DNA of 64,000 nucleotides, taken from NCBI GenBank assembly GCA_031216915.1, contig CM062290.1, positions 382,770,718 to 382,834,717 on the forward strand, in the 5' to 3' direction. The translations under genes were made by a program, and so were the position numbers. Positions 1 through 12,071 of the stretch are shown piece after piece. Numbering within the stretch: the stretch's first letter is position 1; every line of letters begins with the position of its first letter. The DNA comes from Pictodentalium vernedei (Eukaryota > Mollusca > Scaphopoda > Dentaliida > Dentaliidae). Under the pieces are notes generated by a model. It had not been told where the DNA came from, ran no database searches, and saw only the letters and a program-made list of their open reading frames with translations.

Positions 1-592
1 CCATTCCATTCTGTTGGTCACAAGGAAGCTTCACACCAAATAAGAATTCTCAGGGCCATGTAGTTGTGGAGATATGTGTGTTTTGAATTTTGTTCTACTT
101 TTAGCTCCTGCAGTTCCCATGGGGGAACGGGAAAATATTTTGGGGCATAAATTAATTACTTATGACCAAATAAGCCCACAAATTAAATTTGGTTCAAATC
201 AGCCTCTTGGTTCTAAAAACAGAAATTTTGGGCGGGGCGAAAATACTTGCCCTCCAACAATGAAGGCAAATAAAGACCCACAAACTTCTCTTGAACAAAA
301 CTGAGTCTACACCTCAGCAGCACACCACATATCAAATCTCTGCTACTCCTGGTTCACAAGAAGATTTTTTATGATTTAGGCAAAATTTTTGGGCATGGCC
401 CTACTGAGGGGCAGGGCAACTTGATTTTAAAAAAATCAAAATGCAATGTCATAACAAACAAGCATCTCAAATTTCACTTAAATCGGTTCATCAGTTTTGG
501 AGAAGACGCAAACATCATGTTCACGGACGACGGACGTCGAGCGATCACTACATGTACACCTCACCCTGACTGAAAGTCAGGTGAGCTAAAAA
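1..592 (+). repeat. Interspersed repeat family A, 3' part of a copy
   Basis: Non-coding repeat matching long stretches at 44.4-45.1 kb and 47.2-47.9 kb (same order of landmarks: AAGCTTCACACCAAATAA, TTTTAGCTCCTG, TTGGTTCAAATC, then GACGGACG). It ends in a hairpin followed by GTCAGGTGAGCTAAAAA near 592. Short open frames inside it are spurious. Confidence 0.8.
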
Positions 593-655
593 TTCAGTGG
601 ACCATGAGTGCTGCAGTTGGGCGAGAAGCTTGGTTCAAGGAGAGAAGAAACTTGT

Positions 656-701
656 AGCTGCTGGTTTTCGAAAGTGTTGTTAAAACCCAATAAATAAATA
701 A
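656..701 (+). repeat. SINE tail fragment
   Basis: GAAAGTGTTGTTAAAACCC followed by AATAAATAAATAAA matches the 3' tail of the SINEs at 33.1 kb and 34.1 kb; the head and body are missing. Confidence 0.6.
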
Positions 702-1240
702 ACAAGAGGCTCCACAGGACCTGAAGTGCTCACCTTGAACAGAACACGATATAAACAGAGAACAGAACACAATATAAGAGTCCAAGAATGACTCTACATT
801 AAGCAATCCATCTCCATAGGATACACTGCAAATCTTTGAGCCCCTCAGGAGTGACAAAAACAGTCCAAATATCATGCCTTTTCTTTAGTTGATCATGATG
901 TAAAATGTGGAGCTCCCCTCTCAAGTCCCTTGATACAACCTATGTAGACTACTCTTCACCTCTAGGGGGTACTGAATAAAAAATGTCTAATTCTTCAGCT
1001 ACTTGGCCACTTCTGGCTCCCATAGGGAGCCCAAATATCAACCCAGGCACTCGATTTGAACGAAGTTGAATCTGATCTCCTTAGAGATGCTGTATACCAA
1101 ATATGAAAGCATTCTGACTGGTGGATCTGAAGAACAAAATTTTAAAGAAATTTCCTCATATTGCACTAAGTTAAAATTTGGGCTACCATAGCGAGCACAA
1201 ACCTTAACCTACAGACCCGATTTGAACAAACTTGAATCTC

Positions 1241-1273
<33 letters not shown>

Positions 1274-2325
1274 TTAGAGATGTTGTGTACCAAATACGAA
1301 AGCATTCTGACTGGTGGATCTGAAGAAGATTGTTTTTAAAAAAACTTCCCATATAGCCCTAAGTTAAAATTGGAGCTACTAAAGGAAGCCCATATATTAA
1401 CATTGGGACTTGGTTTGAACAATCCTGAATCTGACCATCATAACAATGAGGGTACCAAACATTAAAAATTCTGACTCGTGGTTCTGAAGAAGATTTCTAA
1501 AGAAAATTCCCCATAGAATTTGGGCTCCTGCATTGAGTCCAAATATGAACCAATGGGCTTCATTTTAACAAACTTGTATCTGACCCCTCTGTGGATGCTG
1601 TATACCAAATATCAAAAGATTCTGAACATTGGTTCTGAGAAAAGATTTTCTAAAATGTTTGCTAAAATGCTGTGCCAACATTATTCTGATGCCCTCTGCA
1701 GAACTCCCTAACAACAACAGAGGGCATTTTTTTTTACCATTCAATTCTACTGGTCCTAAGGATGCTTCATACCACATAACAGTTCTCTGTTCCAAGTGGT
1801 TTGGGAAACACGGGAGTTTGAAAATATTTCTATTTTTTGCTCTTAGGGTTCCCATTGGGATGCAGGGGGGTTTTTTTGCATGAGGCAAGTACATGTACTT
1901 ATGACCCAATATTACCACATACTGAATTTCATTCAAATCGGACCATCAGTTCGGAAAATAGAAATTTTGGGTGGTACCAATATTTGCCATTACAAAGCCA
2001 AATACAAATACTGCTTCACAAAGTACGTTTGAACACACGTGATTCTGCACCTCAAAAGGTAGTTCCATAACGAATATCAAGTCACTGTACCCACTGGTTC
2101 ATAAGATTTCAAAAATATTTTGGGAGCATTTTACCCCACCCCCTCCCTATGGGGCTGGGCATGTTGAGTTAAACAAAAATGTAATACCCCTTTGGTACCA
2201 TTACTCACACAAACTTTAACTTGAATTGACCAAAACATGGTGTTGATGGATGACAGACGGATGGACAATGGACGGAGAGTAATTAGATAAGCCCTGCTTG
2301 ACTTTGTCGAAGTGAGCTAAAAAAA
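702..2325 (+). repeat. Interspersed repeat family A, near full-length copy
   Basis: Opens with ACAAGAGGCTCCACAGGACC, as does the copy at 42.9 kb, and closes with a CTTGACTTTGTCGAAG-type hairpin and AGCTAAAAA near 2322. The body is a run of degenerate units of about 150-170 bp, each with a GGGCTCC..AGGGAGCCCAAATAT core and ACTGGTGGATCTGAAGAA. It includes a run of 32 C at 1242-1273. Hairpin plus CTAA end recalls Helitron termini, but no Rep/helicase is present. Confidence 0.75.
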
Positions 2326-2440
2326 ATTAAATGGTTCATGTCCGATATTTTACCCATGTTATTAAAATTGATAAATTTGTCCCTAGAGTGCAACAAGGCT
2401 TATGCTATAGCATTGCAAGCCAAAGCCTTCTTGCACTCAA
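2325..2440 (+). repeat. Dispersed repeat with an inverted copy near 62.7 kb
   Basis: About 100 bp here (ATTAAATGGTTCATGTC..GATATTTTACC..ATAAATTTGTCCCT..GTGCAACAAGGC) recurs in reverse orientation at about 62668-62765 with scattered substitutions. Confidence 0.75.
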
Positions 2441-2621
2441 GCGATGGAATACACCGTCACCGGTGCTATTCTGTAGATTATGAGGCCTAAAACAAACAAC
2501 GAACATGAACTTATGCATGAATATTATCCAGATGAGTCGACATTTTGACACGAAATTATCCCCAAAACCCTTTTAAAAATGCAGAAAAGAACAAAAATGG
2601 TCGGTATAAGATAAATACAAC

Positions 2622-2731
2622 AATACCATAGTGTGTTTTGATATGTTTGATATCTCAACTCATTGAAAGTGAGTTTTCTTTTCACTTTCAACTCGTTGAG
2701 ATATCAAACATATCAAAACACACTATGGTAT
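2622..2731. repeat. 110-bp palindrome
   Basis: Arms of about 50 bp (starting AATACCATAGTGTGTTTTGA and ending in its reverse complement) around a short loop. Probably a small hairpin MITE. Confidence 0.85.
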
Positions 2732-4226
2732 TATCGTATATATATTAAGTTCTGTAACATAATCTTATAATTTTACAATTATTCCCGAGGAGGGGGGGGG
2801 GGGGGGAGGGGCTGGGGGCACCAAAAATTTGTAAGACGTGATGTGGGGGTGGATGGGTCTCTTGAGTGCACCACAAATGTGCAGTCCAACTTGAGCATTT
2901 TTTTGAATTTTTTAAAAACATATCAATATATCAGCCAATATATGACATCATTTGTGTTTCAAACCTTAAAGATGATGCTGTACATCACACTCAACATAAA
3001 TACAACATCAGGAGGGTTTATATGCGAGAATATTGGGCTTAATCTGGGAAAATGTCACACGTTAGTAGGGGGTGGGTGTCTTGTTCGAAATGTAGAAAAT
3101 GTGCAGACAATATTTTCCTTGACAAGCGGACGACACGGCTTGCGGACGAAACGTCCGTATACCCTTTTTTCAAGCAAACTTTTTCTTACTTTTACAACAC
3201 CTTAACATTCGGATAATTCAAAAACTGAGTTTCTGTTCGTCTTGATATTTCACGAGATACGTGTCAATGCATGTCTGTATACAATCGTACCAATTTTACA
3301 ACAATTATCAGTTATATTATCGGTTATATGTACGTTTTTTCGATTGAGGTCATCACTCGTAGGCAAGCTGCAACGAAATCAGGACTGAGAGTTCGATCTG
3401 AAATGACGAGATCATCAGCTGAGCATATTGACAAACCTCCAGAAGGACAGAACTCGAGTAATAATAATAACACTTTGGCCGGCCGCTGATTTGTCGCGGT
3501 TCTCGGATGAGAAGGCCTGGTTACCCCTGAAGTGTAGATATGTTGGCCAATGTATCACGCAAAGCTTTGAGGCGAATAAGATTGCAACAAAATACATTTG
3601 AGTCCCAGAGGGGGACAGGCCAATTGCAATTGCATGGGCAATTCGACACCGGAAGTTACGTGTTTTTTTTTCACTGAAATTTACTGTCCACTTCAAAAAT
3701 CACATCGACGGCTATAGAGAATTCTGTTCTGGAACACAATTATCTGACTGGGTATGTGGAACCCTTTGCGGGCCTACGGCCCGCTTGGGGTTCCTAATAT
3801 TTTATTGCACATAAATATTAAATTTCCTGTATTTTTATTTTTGTTCTAACATAACCGAGCAGAAGGTATGAATTAATAATTAAAAATGGGAACTTCTTTA
3901 GCCATATAGCTTGCTCTTGTATATTCTTGTTTTTACACCGTGGTTAAACACGGTGTAAAAAAGCCACTGTGAATTGCAAGTTACACCGTACCTCTCAGCC
4001 AATCAAAATGCAGTATTTTGTTTCATTTGGAAATAAGGAACTTTATCGAGTCTCTCCATACAGAATAATATTTAAATCGATAATGTAAGAGTTCAAACGC
4101 TTGTCTTCTCATTCGGGGATAGAGCTAGCACTTGAATAAGAAATGGTCGATCTTTTCACGCCCAACGCAGCTCTATAAAGAGGCGAACTTGTTGTGTGGG
4201 AGCTGCTGAACAAATAGTCGCCAAGG

Positions 4227-4228
<2 letters not shown>
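2732..4228. other. No gene seen; low-complexity and small hairpins
   Basis: Contains a poly-G run near 2791-2810, small hairpins near 3765-3785 (GCGGGCCTACGGCCCGC) and 3936-3960 (ACACCGTG..CACGGTGT), and no coding signal I can support. Open frames here lack recognisable motifs. Confidence 0.5.
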
Positions 4229-4277
<49 letters not shown>

Positions 4278-4585
4278 TTGCGATTTAACGGCACTTTCGA
4301 CAGCCGGGGTCAACTCGTGTCGGACAGTTTTACGGTGAAGGAAGCCAGAGTACCGATTAGAACCACCGAGCAATGTCGAGCAACTGTCAGACTCCCCAAT
4401 GAACTAACTCCACACAAGCAGAGTTAGTATAGGTTGAAGACAAGTGCACCATCGACGTGCAGTACGCCTGAGTACACAACGCCATCGTTCCACAACGTGG
4501 GCAAGTTGGACTGTGTGTCTTGCCCAAGGACACAACGTGTGTGCCGCAGGGGGAGGGGGGGGGGGTTCGAACGGAGGACCTCAAG
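4229..4585 (-). repeat. tRNA-headed SINE, 5'-truncated, minus strand
   Basis: Read on the minus strand it carries GTGTCCTTGGGCAAGACACA, GTACTGCACGTCGATGGTGC, GGTGGTTCTAAT and ends in (AAAT)n, matching the SINEs at 6.4, 37.0 and 37.6 kb. The ATTT run at 4229-4280 is its tail. The tRNA head is cut near box B. Confidence 0.85.
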
Positions 4586-4659
4586 GTTACTATAATGCGT
4601 AATTTTGGGACTTGAGGCATCCGGTATAAATAATTTATTTTTGTTACCGGAAGTCTTGA

Positions 4660-5605
4660 AATTGTATAAGGATCCATTTTCGCTAATTTCCGAGGGCAGT
4701 GGCGTAGCCACAGAAGTGGGGAGTTTTTGCGGAGGGGTCTTGCACCCTCCCACTAAAATTGTCGCTGTCCCCCAAAACATTTGTCCGATGCAACTTTCAC
4801 GTAACATACATAGTCCTAAAATGAGTGACCGACTGTGTGTATCACACAGTCCAAGTAATTTAGTCTTTCAGCAAGAGAGAAACGATATCTTACAGTGCAG
4901 TCGCCGTGGACTTGTCGTAATCCACTCATGGGCAGTGATGTCCGCGCATGCGTTTTCCAGGTAATTAAAATAAAATTATCATCAGCAAAAGATTAATTAA
5001 TGAAGCAACGGGATGTACTCGGTGCTCCGTTAATTAATTTTTTGATGATTATTAATGTTTGGAATCTTATAATATTGCGTCCGTGGAAATATTGCCCACA
5101 CGTGGAAAGTGACCAGACTGTACTGTTGACTCCAATCCGGATGGAAATGTTCAGATTGGAAAAATAGGCCTTAGAAGAGGAGTTTGAAGAGATGTTCGGG
5201 TTCGAATTGCTTGGATGCAGCCACCAGAAGAATGTTTGACCATATTTGATTATGACAACCCAAACAGAAATGAAACTACATAGTTTGCCTATAAACATTA
5301 TTCCACACACGTCGCTAAAGGTGGTACTTGGTGAGTGTCGCCAAATTTGGCGCAGAGCGAAGAAAACACCAGTTCTGTTCCGTGGGTAACCCCAAGCGAC
5401 ATTAGTTTCGAAAGGTGAACAAAACGACAAAGTATATAAAGATCCATTTTCTCTAACTTTCGGGGGCAGTTTCGGGGGCAGTTTCGGAGGCTTTTGGGGG
5501 TGGGGGGGGGGTGGGGGGGCAACCCTACAATTTTCGCTATCCCCAAAACATTTGACCAATGCAACTTTACATAACGTATAGAGCCTAAAATGGTCTCCAA
5601 ATATA
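4660..5605. repeat. Two diverged copies of a G-rich DNA-transposon-like repeat
   Basis: The segment at about 4660-4815 (GATCCATTTTCGCTAA..GTGGCGTAGCCAC..CCCCAAAACATTTG..GCAACTTT) recurs at about 5422-5605. CAGTGGCGTAGCCA resembles ends of hAT-type elements, but no matching far end was found. A proline-rich minus-strand frame across 4993-5676 is low complexity, not a gene. Confidence 0.55.
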
Positions 5606-5830
5606 AATGCACCAGATTCGCTCTTAGAGTGCAGAATTTTGCAAAATTTCCTTCTAGGAGGAGGCTTAGCCCCCAACTAGGATGCTTCAACCAGGCGTGG
5701 CATTCTTAAAAATGCAGGAGGGCTAAAATTCGCTCCCTTCGTATTGCGAAGAAGAGCGATTATCTCTCCTCGTGCTTATTATGAATTCTGCCTAAGTGGC
5801 ATTGTACATTCTATTTGGTGCTTCCAACAA

Positions 5831-5932
5831 GGTAGTCTCTGTGAGGCGCCTACACTACCCCACCCACACCTCCGGGCCTTGGCTAGGCCCGGGGGTGTGG
5901 GAAGGCAGTGTGACCGTCTTACAGAGACCACT
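5831..5932. repeat. GC-rich imperfect palindrome
   Basis: GTAGTCTCTGTGAGGCGCCT pairs with a reverse-complementary arm ending CAGAGACCAC; the centre holds GGGCCTTGGCTAGGCCC. Confidence 0.8.
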
Positions 5933-6439
5933 AACATATCTGAAAAGATGTAGGTTTGAGGAATAGGCTGTTATGGTATTCATTATTTTCTAAGGCCAGG
6001 AGGGCTAGTTTTCGCCTTTCTAAATTTGTTTTAAGGCGAGCAGTAGTCGAGCGAATAAATCGCTCTCCTGAAAATGCCAGGCCTGTCCAACTGTTACTGT
6101 ATCCTCCCACGTCCTTTCAAAGGAATGGGGAGGAGGCGGTAACAACCAGAGGCTCATAGTTAAGAATAGGGTAGACCTCCACCCCACAGCAGCCTTTCAA
6201 ATATCATGTTTGGACCTCCAAAACTGACTCGGGCCCATCTATTAGTGAATCTTGGCTGCGCGCCTGTCCGTGTAAAATGTTCACAGCCTAGTAATTGTCC
6301 CGATAAAAGTGTTCTGATGTAAGCGGATTAAACTCTAAAAAATACGACGTGAATATAGTGAAGCGTGAACAGAAGTCATACCTGAAAAGACAGAACCCAC
6401 ATCACGCTATGTTTAGAATCTGCGAACATGCCTAGTCAT

Positions 6440-6790
6440 CAAGTCAATTGACATGATTTATTTATTTTTTGAAGTCTAACGACACTTTCGACAGTCGTGT
6501 CGGACAGTTTCACGGGTGGAGGAAGCCGGAGAACCCAGAAAGAACCACCGAGCAACGAGACTCCCCAACGTACTAACTCCACACAAGCAGGGTTAGCATT
6601 GGTTGAAGGCAAGTGCACCTCTGATGTGCAGTACGCCTTAGTACACAACGCCACGGTGCCCACACGTGGGCAACTGGGACTAAGTGTTTTGTCCAAGTAC
6701 ACAACGTGGTTGCCGCAGGTGGGATTCGAACCGAGGACCTCTCGACTTGCAGCCTGCGTCTCTACCTACTGAGCCACCGCGCTCCGAAGT
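6440..6790 (-). repeat. tRNA-headed SINE, full length, minus strand
   Basis: On the minus strand it starts with a tRNA-like head: A-box TGGCTCAGTAGGTAGAG, B-box GGTTCGAATCCC. The common SINE body and an AAATAAATAAA tail follow. Pol III transcription of such heads is established for tRNA-derived SINEs. It is not a functional tRNA gene, because the acceptor stem is lost and it runs into the SINE body. Confidence 0.92.
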
Positions 6791-7754
6791 GACATGATAT
6801 GTTACTCCCTGACACCTCGTTGACAATGTTATGACAATTTAAACTCTCCAGTTTGCGTTACCAGACATGCTCGTCAGAATTGTGAACTTAAAATTCCTTA
6901 GAGCTGCAACTCCAATGTTCCTGAGTACAGAGTACAGACGCACCTGTCATGCCTGACAGAATGTGCTTCAGACATTCACTTCAGTATTAATTATCCCCCC
7001 CCCCCCCCCCCCCCAGACCATTCTATGATATTTGTAGGAACTGTCGGATTTCCGTATTTTCATGACACTGCTTCAGCGTGGAATGTGTGTTTTCTTCATG
7101 CAGGCAGATGGCTGTTGATGACAATTGTTGGTTGATTGACAGGTAAGTACAGACCTTCAATAACCTTATCAAACACTTATCTCCATTCTGACAACTGTAC
7201 AGTAACAACAAACTCCTCTGTATAATCATTCATCATGGGATTTAATAAAGTATGAAAAAGTCTGAATTAGGCATTACTTGCTTCTTCTAACAAGTTCTAA
7301 ACCTCCAAAGTTGGACATGTTTTTTTACGTCCCCGTTTACTTCTCACAGAGGAAACAGCAAGAAATGTCCCTTTAAAGGGTCCTGATAGACAGAAAAGTC
7401 CCGTTAGGTGTGATAAGTACAACCTGTTGCGGTGGGAAAGAATACGAGCTATTTGACCTATCTCCACTGGACAGAGGTCTGTGTTTTGACCTGTGCCAAG
7501 CCAGTAGAATGTTGAGGGCCATATCCTACAGTTTAGGGATCAAAATTGTAGTTTGACCACCAACCTGATCAATCAGATCACGGAACAGCTAAACAACCAG
7601 ATTTTCCCCTCTTCAAGTTTATAATGGAAAAGTACATTGTGTTTTTTCCCATAAACTTCCATGTTAATTTTCTAAATTTCCGAACTTTAATTCGCAACTC
7701 TGTGGAACCAAACAAAAATCAAAAGGCGACTAAAATTTGTTGAAATGGGTGGTG
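6791..7754. other. No gene seen
   Basis: Single-copy-looking DNA with a poly-C run at 6995-7014. No coding or RNA feature that I can support. Confidence 0.5.
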
Positions 7755-8117
7755 TTTTCAAACGCGTCCGTCACAGATACTTAAGACATTGGTATCATTC
7801 ACGACCGAACCATTGAACTGAACCGATGGAATGCCCTTGAAGGCCCCGATAAAGAAGTAGATGCAGCCATCAACACTCAGATCGTACAAGTTACTCTAAC
7901 CTAAACTCCAACCAAAGACACGAGACCTGAAGATTCTAAACCTGGACCAAGTCACAGTGAACCGGGACCAACTCACACTGAAGAAACTGAACCCACATTC
8001 AAGAAACCAATTCAAGAACCACCTCCTAAGGAAGAAAAAGCTCGCAGTGAGGATGACCAGACTACAGTCGTTAATCACCCATGCGTGTTTGCCTACAATA
8101 TGAACTCTGTTTGGCGT

Positions 8118-8394
8118 ATGCCCATTATGTGGAGGAATTGATTGAAAATATTGCTAAAGAAAAATGCTTTGAATATACTGCTAACCATCCAAGTCAGATT
8201 CAGTATACATGTAATGTATGCCTAATGGTGTCTCAAGAATAGAAGATCCTTGCATGTTTCTCTGATGCACTTGCAAGAGTGAGCAAGAATGACGTCTATC
8301 TACCGTGGAACCATAGTACTTCTGGAATGAATCCACCACCAGTACAGAAAAGAAAGAGTGAAGATATTTTCGAGAAGCCTCGCAGAAAAGAATA
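8118..8394 (+). pseudogene. Relic of a Polinton Cys/His-containing small protein
   Basis: One frame reads through with a single stop near 8239. It has an acidic helix (VEELIENIAKEKC), then HPSQIQYTCNVC, then FSDALARVSKNDVYLPW and a basic tail. The spacing of Cys, HPSQ-like and Cys residues recalls the intact protein at 59314-59769 (LCYGCQGIPGAKHDFC followed by a helix ending DCMEKV). I infer both descend from one Polinton gene family of unknown function, perhaps a small zinc-binding virion or morphogenesis protein. The alignment is by eye and weak outside the Cys motif. Confidence 0.45.
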
Positions 8395-8604
8395 AGGACT
8401 TTGTATTATGGATTTAGTGAATGAATCCATGACCGCTGTGGAGACAATGAAATTGTAAATAGATGTTTGTGTTTTAACTGGTAGAGTGCTGGAAGCCCAT
8501 ATTTGGGCTTTATTCTGAAGTGCAGGTGCCATAACATAATGGCTTCATATTCTGTAGATGTACGTCATATTATTTTTGAACTGAAAGTATTTAGTCTGTG
8601 GGGA

Positions 8605-8670
8605 TTTGCCCTGTTACAATTTATGGGAGAGTGCCACTAGGCACTCTCCCATAAATTGTAACAGGGCAAA
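8605..8670. repeat. 66-bp palindrome
   Basis: Perfect 30-base arms (TTTGCCCTGTTACAATTTAT and its complement) around ACTAG-type loop; a hairpin insertion in the Polinton relic. Confidence 0.9.
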
Positions 8671-8673
8671 GAG

Positions 8674-9232
8674 ACGTGGACAGATTTGGATGACCAAAAA
8701 TAACTTAGTACTCTACCAGTTAATCTAAAGAAGAAAACGTATAAAAAGACGAAAAACATATGATAATGCCTTCAAGCCCTCAAGTTATTTGCTCTTTATC
8801 TTCAGGAAAAAGATCATTAACTTGATCTGTCCTGAGTTAGTACAAGGTCAGAGAGCCACCTACGATAAGTATTTTTTCTTCGCCATAACGGACATCGTCC
8901 CAGAAGATATAAAAAGCGAGCACCACTGTGCTATGTTTTAGCTTAAGATGGAACCTCGTTGAAAGCATCCATTTACCTGTTCGCAGTGTGGTGCCAAGGT
9001 AGTGGCACATCATCCTTTGTAAATCGAGTTATTCAATTTATCCAAGACCTCATCTCACCTGTTCCCAGTCACATCATTTAGCGACTTCATGTGGTTACGT
9101 TTTCGATCTAAAACAAGACACTCCTAAAGACACGAGATTGAGAACTCAGAATTTAGTTTTCTCCTGGGGAACCCAGTATGCGTATCTCCGAAAGGTATAA
9201 AAGGGACAGCAAGTCATTCACCAAGTTATAAG
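8674..9232. other. Unassigned part of the Polinton relic
   Basis: A short frame near 8850-8935 (TYDKYFFFAITDIVPEDIK) may be coding residue, but I cannot assign it. Otherwise no motif. Confidence 0.35.
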
Positions 9233-9430
9233 CATGTCGAATGGTCTAAAGTGTAACATAACACCATTGTGATTCTCAAGCTTCCCGTTAAATCGAAACC
9301 CAAGCTCGTCAAATCCATACTGAAACATACAAACAAGGATTTGATTACTTGCCTGTGTGACTGTACATCGAATATCGTAAAGGGGGTACTGTACCTCGTA
9401 TTAAAGCTGACTGTACCTCTGACAAAAGGA
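9233..9430 (+). pseudogene. Relic of the Polinton GGF-type small protein
   Basis: Starts MSNGLKCN and, after a frame change, reads LVKSILKHTNKDLITCLCDC then NIVKG. This corresponds to the segment of the intact element's gene at 54287-54702 that reads QIMKNAPKELIV, then AECCHNLLKGN. The Lys-rich linker and the GGF end are lost. The family is a small basic protein common in Polintons with unproven virion function. Frameshifts and stops make it non-functional. Confidence 0.6.
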
Positions 9431-9537
9431 AGAGGCAGATCATGCGGAGTGGAGAATTCGTGTGTACTCAATTGCCTTTCATGTTACTGAGTGCGGCCAA
9501 GGGATGTTTGGATGATGTAATACGCTAGGAGGACGTG

Positions 9538-10030
9538 ATGGCTTTGGTAGAACCAATATTATTGGATCGTTTACGATAGCCTCCAATGATTAGACAACAG
9601 AATGAAATGACCGGTTCGTCTTTGGATCGAGAAATGACCGTATCAGTACTCCATTTCTCGTCAAAACCGATGAAGGACGGCTAGATAAAATTATGTCCTA
9701 CAAGATATTTGACATTTCAGCAAAGGACGGCGGCCATCAAAGTCAAACTGGTGAAAAATATACAGCCAATACATTCTCGACTTTGTACAGAAGAAAATGA
9801 CGATGAAGAGAAAGGCAAAGTTGTTGTTGAATCGTATTAGAAACGATCGAAACATATATCGAAAGGAGAAGGGCGAAATGGTTCACAGAAACCAGACAGA
9901 GGTAGGATCGAATGTGGCTGATCTTCTAAAAGATTGCTAAGAAGAGGAAGGTCTTTCCGACCCAAGGGAAGTGTTGGTACAAGCCTTGTGAAAGACAGCA
10001 ACATCCCATAAGAGTTTCTTGATTGGTTGT
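9538..10030 (+). pseudogene. Relic of the Polinton pre-integrase protein
   Basis: The frame from 9538 reads MALVEPILLDRLR, a stop, then PPMIRQQNEMTGSSLDREM. Near 9900 it reads GSNVADLLKDC, stop, EEEGLSDPREVLVQAL. The intact gene at 54699-55424 has VPYQMMEEM near its start and GSNIIDLVNDVLRHRKG, then KPRGWEIFNRGLKD later, in the same order. GSN(I/V)xDL is the diagnostic match. Several stops and frame changes are present. Confidence 0.6.
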
Positions 10031-10613
10031 AAAGGAAGTTAGATTTCCAGGAGGCTGGGACCAGTAGAGTCAAAGCCGGAGGCAGAGATTAAACCGAAGT
10101 AGAAATTAGAGAATTGTAATTTGTTGGACAAATTACGACTTTCCCAACTTTTTAATGTGAAAAGGCAGACTATATTGTACACGATGTATATTTATTGCTG
10201 CTTCTGTTTATTGGTGGTCAACGTCATTGTCAGTATCTGGGCTCTACCATAACACAACATAAGTATAAAGTCAAGTTTTGCCTGTCGTTTATGCTTATGT
10301 TTATGCTTATGTTTCCCACTTACTGGGGAATTGCATCCCAGCGGCGCTGGTCACCAGCTCCAAGATTACTAGAAAAACAGAACTTGTTTACCGCAGTAAA
10401 CAATTACTGTTTCACTTCAGGGATTCTCGCGGGGTGCTGCATCTATATGTACCAGGGTCGAAATCAGGATTACACACCAATTCCTTTGTCTTCTCCGGGT
10501 TGGTAAGAGACTTGAAATACCCGATAGAACAATAGACCAGGTGTTCAAGTGACGACCTGCACTCACTTACGTTCTGTGAATTGGCGTGTAAGTAAGTTAC
10601 TAACCTCGCTGTC
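10031..10613. other. Unassigned part of the Polinton relic
   Basis: Short overlapping frames at 10195-10535 lack recognisable motifs. An integrase would be expected here in a Polinton of the intact element's layout, but I see no DDE signature. Confidence 0.35.
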
Positions 10614-10720
10614 GGTATTCATGAATTTGAACAACCTGCCAACGTGCTGTAACACCTCGCCGCTTCGCGGCTCGGCGTCACATACCGCACGTTGGCAGGT
10701 TGTTCAAATTCATGAATACC
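10614..10720. repeat. 107-bp palindrome
   Basis: 34-base perfect arms (GGTATTCATGAATTTGAACA... and complement) around a GC-rich loop with its own CGCCGCTTCGCGGC hairpin. Confidence 0.9.
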
Positions 10721-10969
10721 TCCAGCTCATTTAGTAACTATTACAGAGATGACCCTTCAAATTCGCTCACCTTTGCAGAAAATCGTGCGTTTTGTGTGTT
10801 TTTTGCAGGATGAGCTGGAAAATCTAATATCTTAATGCCTTACGTCTGTCATTTTGACTTATTCCGAGTCACTCGAAAGAATTTCATAATTTAATTAGAC
10901 TAAAACATGATGAGCAACGTTCCTCTACATGTGCAAAACATTTTCCGGCAAACAGTTAGTTACTTTAAT

Positions 10970-11560
10970 AGCCATTTCAGAGGAGATCTGGTTGTTTGTG
11001 TTTGGATTTGATAACAGGAAAAATGAGTCTAGAATATCAGCAAAATTCACGAAAATTAAAAGGTTCTTTTCTGTATAATGCAGTCAAATATATGTTGGAT
11101 TATGTGTGACACCAAAACCTATCACAGACTATTTGTTTCCCTATAACACATAATACAGATATGCAAAGGAAAATAGACTATACCAATCCTACCAAGGGAA
11201 ACTGAGTACAGAAAAGTACGAAATTAATCGGAAAATGAATTTTGTCTGACGGTACTCATATTTGTACGGCAAAACTAGTATTGCATATAGTGTGACAGCA
11301 AAATACACAACAGAAAATTTGTTACCCAAAAATACTGAATAAATGTATGGATAGCAAAATGGGATACATGTTTTCTCTTTTGAAAAAAATTAGTACCGAA
11401 AACTGCAAGTTTTTCTGACCAGTCTGGTTGTTATGATGCAAAAACTGTTATAGGATAAAGCTGGACACCAAAACATATAACACAACATTTGTTCCCCATT
11501 GATTTTTAAATGCAGTTAAGGAAAGCACAATCAGCTCTTTCCTTTTTTGTTTTTGGACAA
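10970..11560. repeat. Degenerate tandem repeat, about 190-bp units
   Basis: Three diverged units share GTGTGACACCAAAACCTATCAC / AGTGTGACAGCAAAATACACA / GCTGGACACCAAAACATATAAC followed by ATTTGTTxCCC. No coding signal. Confidence 0.5.
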
Positions 11561-11718
11561 ATGTGTACAAAAATTTGCAAAATTCACTAAAAATATTTTT
11601 CTTTTTTCAGACAGTACTATTCTTTAAGTGGCCAATGCATATATTACAATCTGGTGGTATCTTCCATGTCAGTTCAATGACAGAAGTTGGAAGAGTCCAT
11701 ATTCATTATCTGGGGGTA

Positions 11719-11778
11719 GACCAATTAATATTTTCAACGTGCAGCCTTGGTGCTGCACGTTGAAAATATTGATTGGTC
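11719..11778. repeat. 60-bp hairpin
   Basis: 27-base arms beginning GACCAATTAATATTTTCAAC, one mismatch, short loop. Confidence 0.85.
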
Positions 11779-11819
11779 CACACCGTACATTTACCTTGTA
11801 GCCATCCCGCTTAATGACA

Positions 11820-12071
11820 TTAACCCTTTACCCAACGTAACGGCCAAAACCGGCCAGCGCTATTCTCAAAAATCGCCAATTAATTTTCATTATTTTTTTC
11901 ATTTTTTGTCTCAAAAACATAGGTTATGACCCCTCGTTGGAACGAGCTCGTCGAGCTCGTTCCAACGAGGGGTCATAACCTAGGTTATTGAGACAAAAAA
12001 TGAAAAAAATTAGTTATTCAAGAATTTTTTTTGCAAGTGTCGTCTGCTTTTCATGTTAGGTAAAGGGTTAA
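11820..12071. mobile_element. piggyBac-like MITE (family P), copy 1
   Basis: Flanked by TTAA on both sides with terminal CCCTTTACCCAACG / TAGGTAAAGGG repeats, as expected of piggyBac-type elements (TTAA target). The centre is a long palindrome around CGAGCTCGTCGAGCTCG with GTCTCAAAAACATAGG arms. No coding capacity. Seven other copies or fragments occur in the window. Confidence 0.8.

Noticed and set aside
4993-5676. 227-codon minus-strand frame rich in proline
   Set aside because: The proline run comes from G-rich low-complexity DNA within a duplicated transposon-like repeat; no conserved motif.
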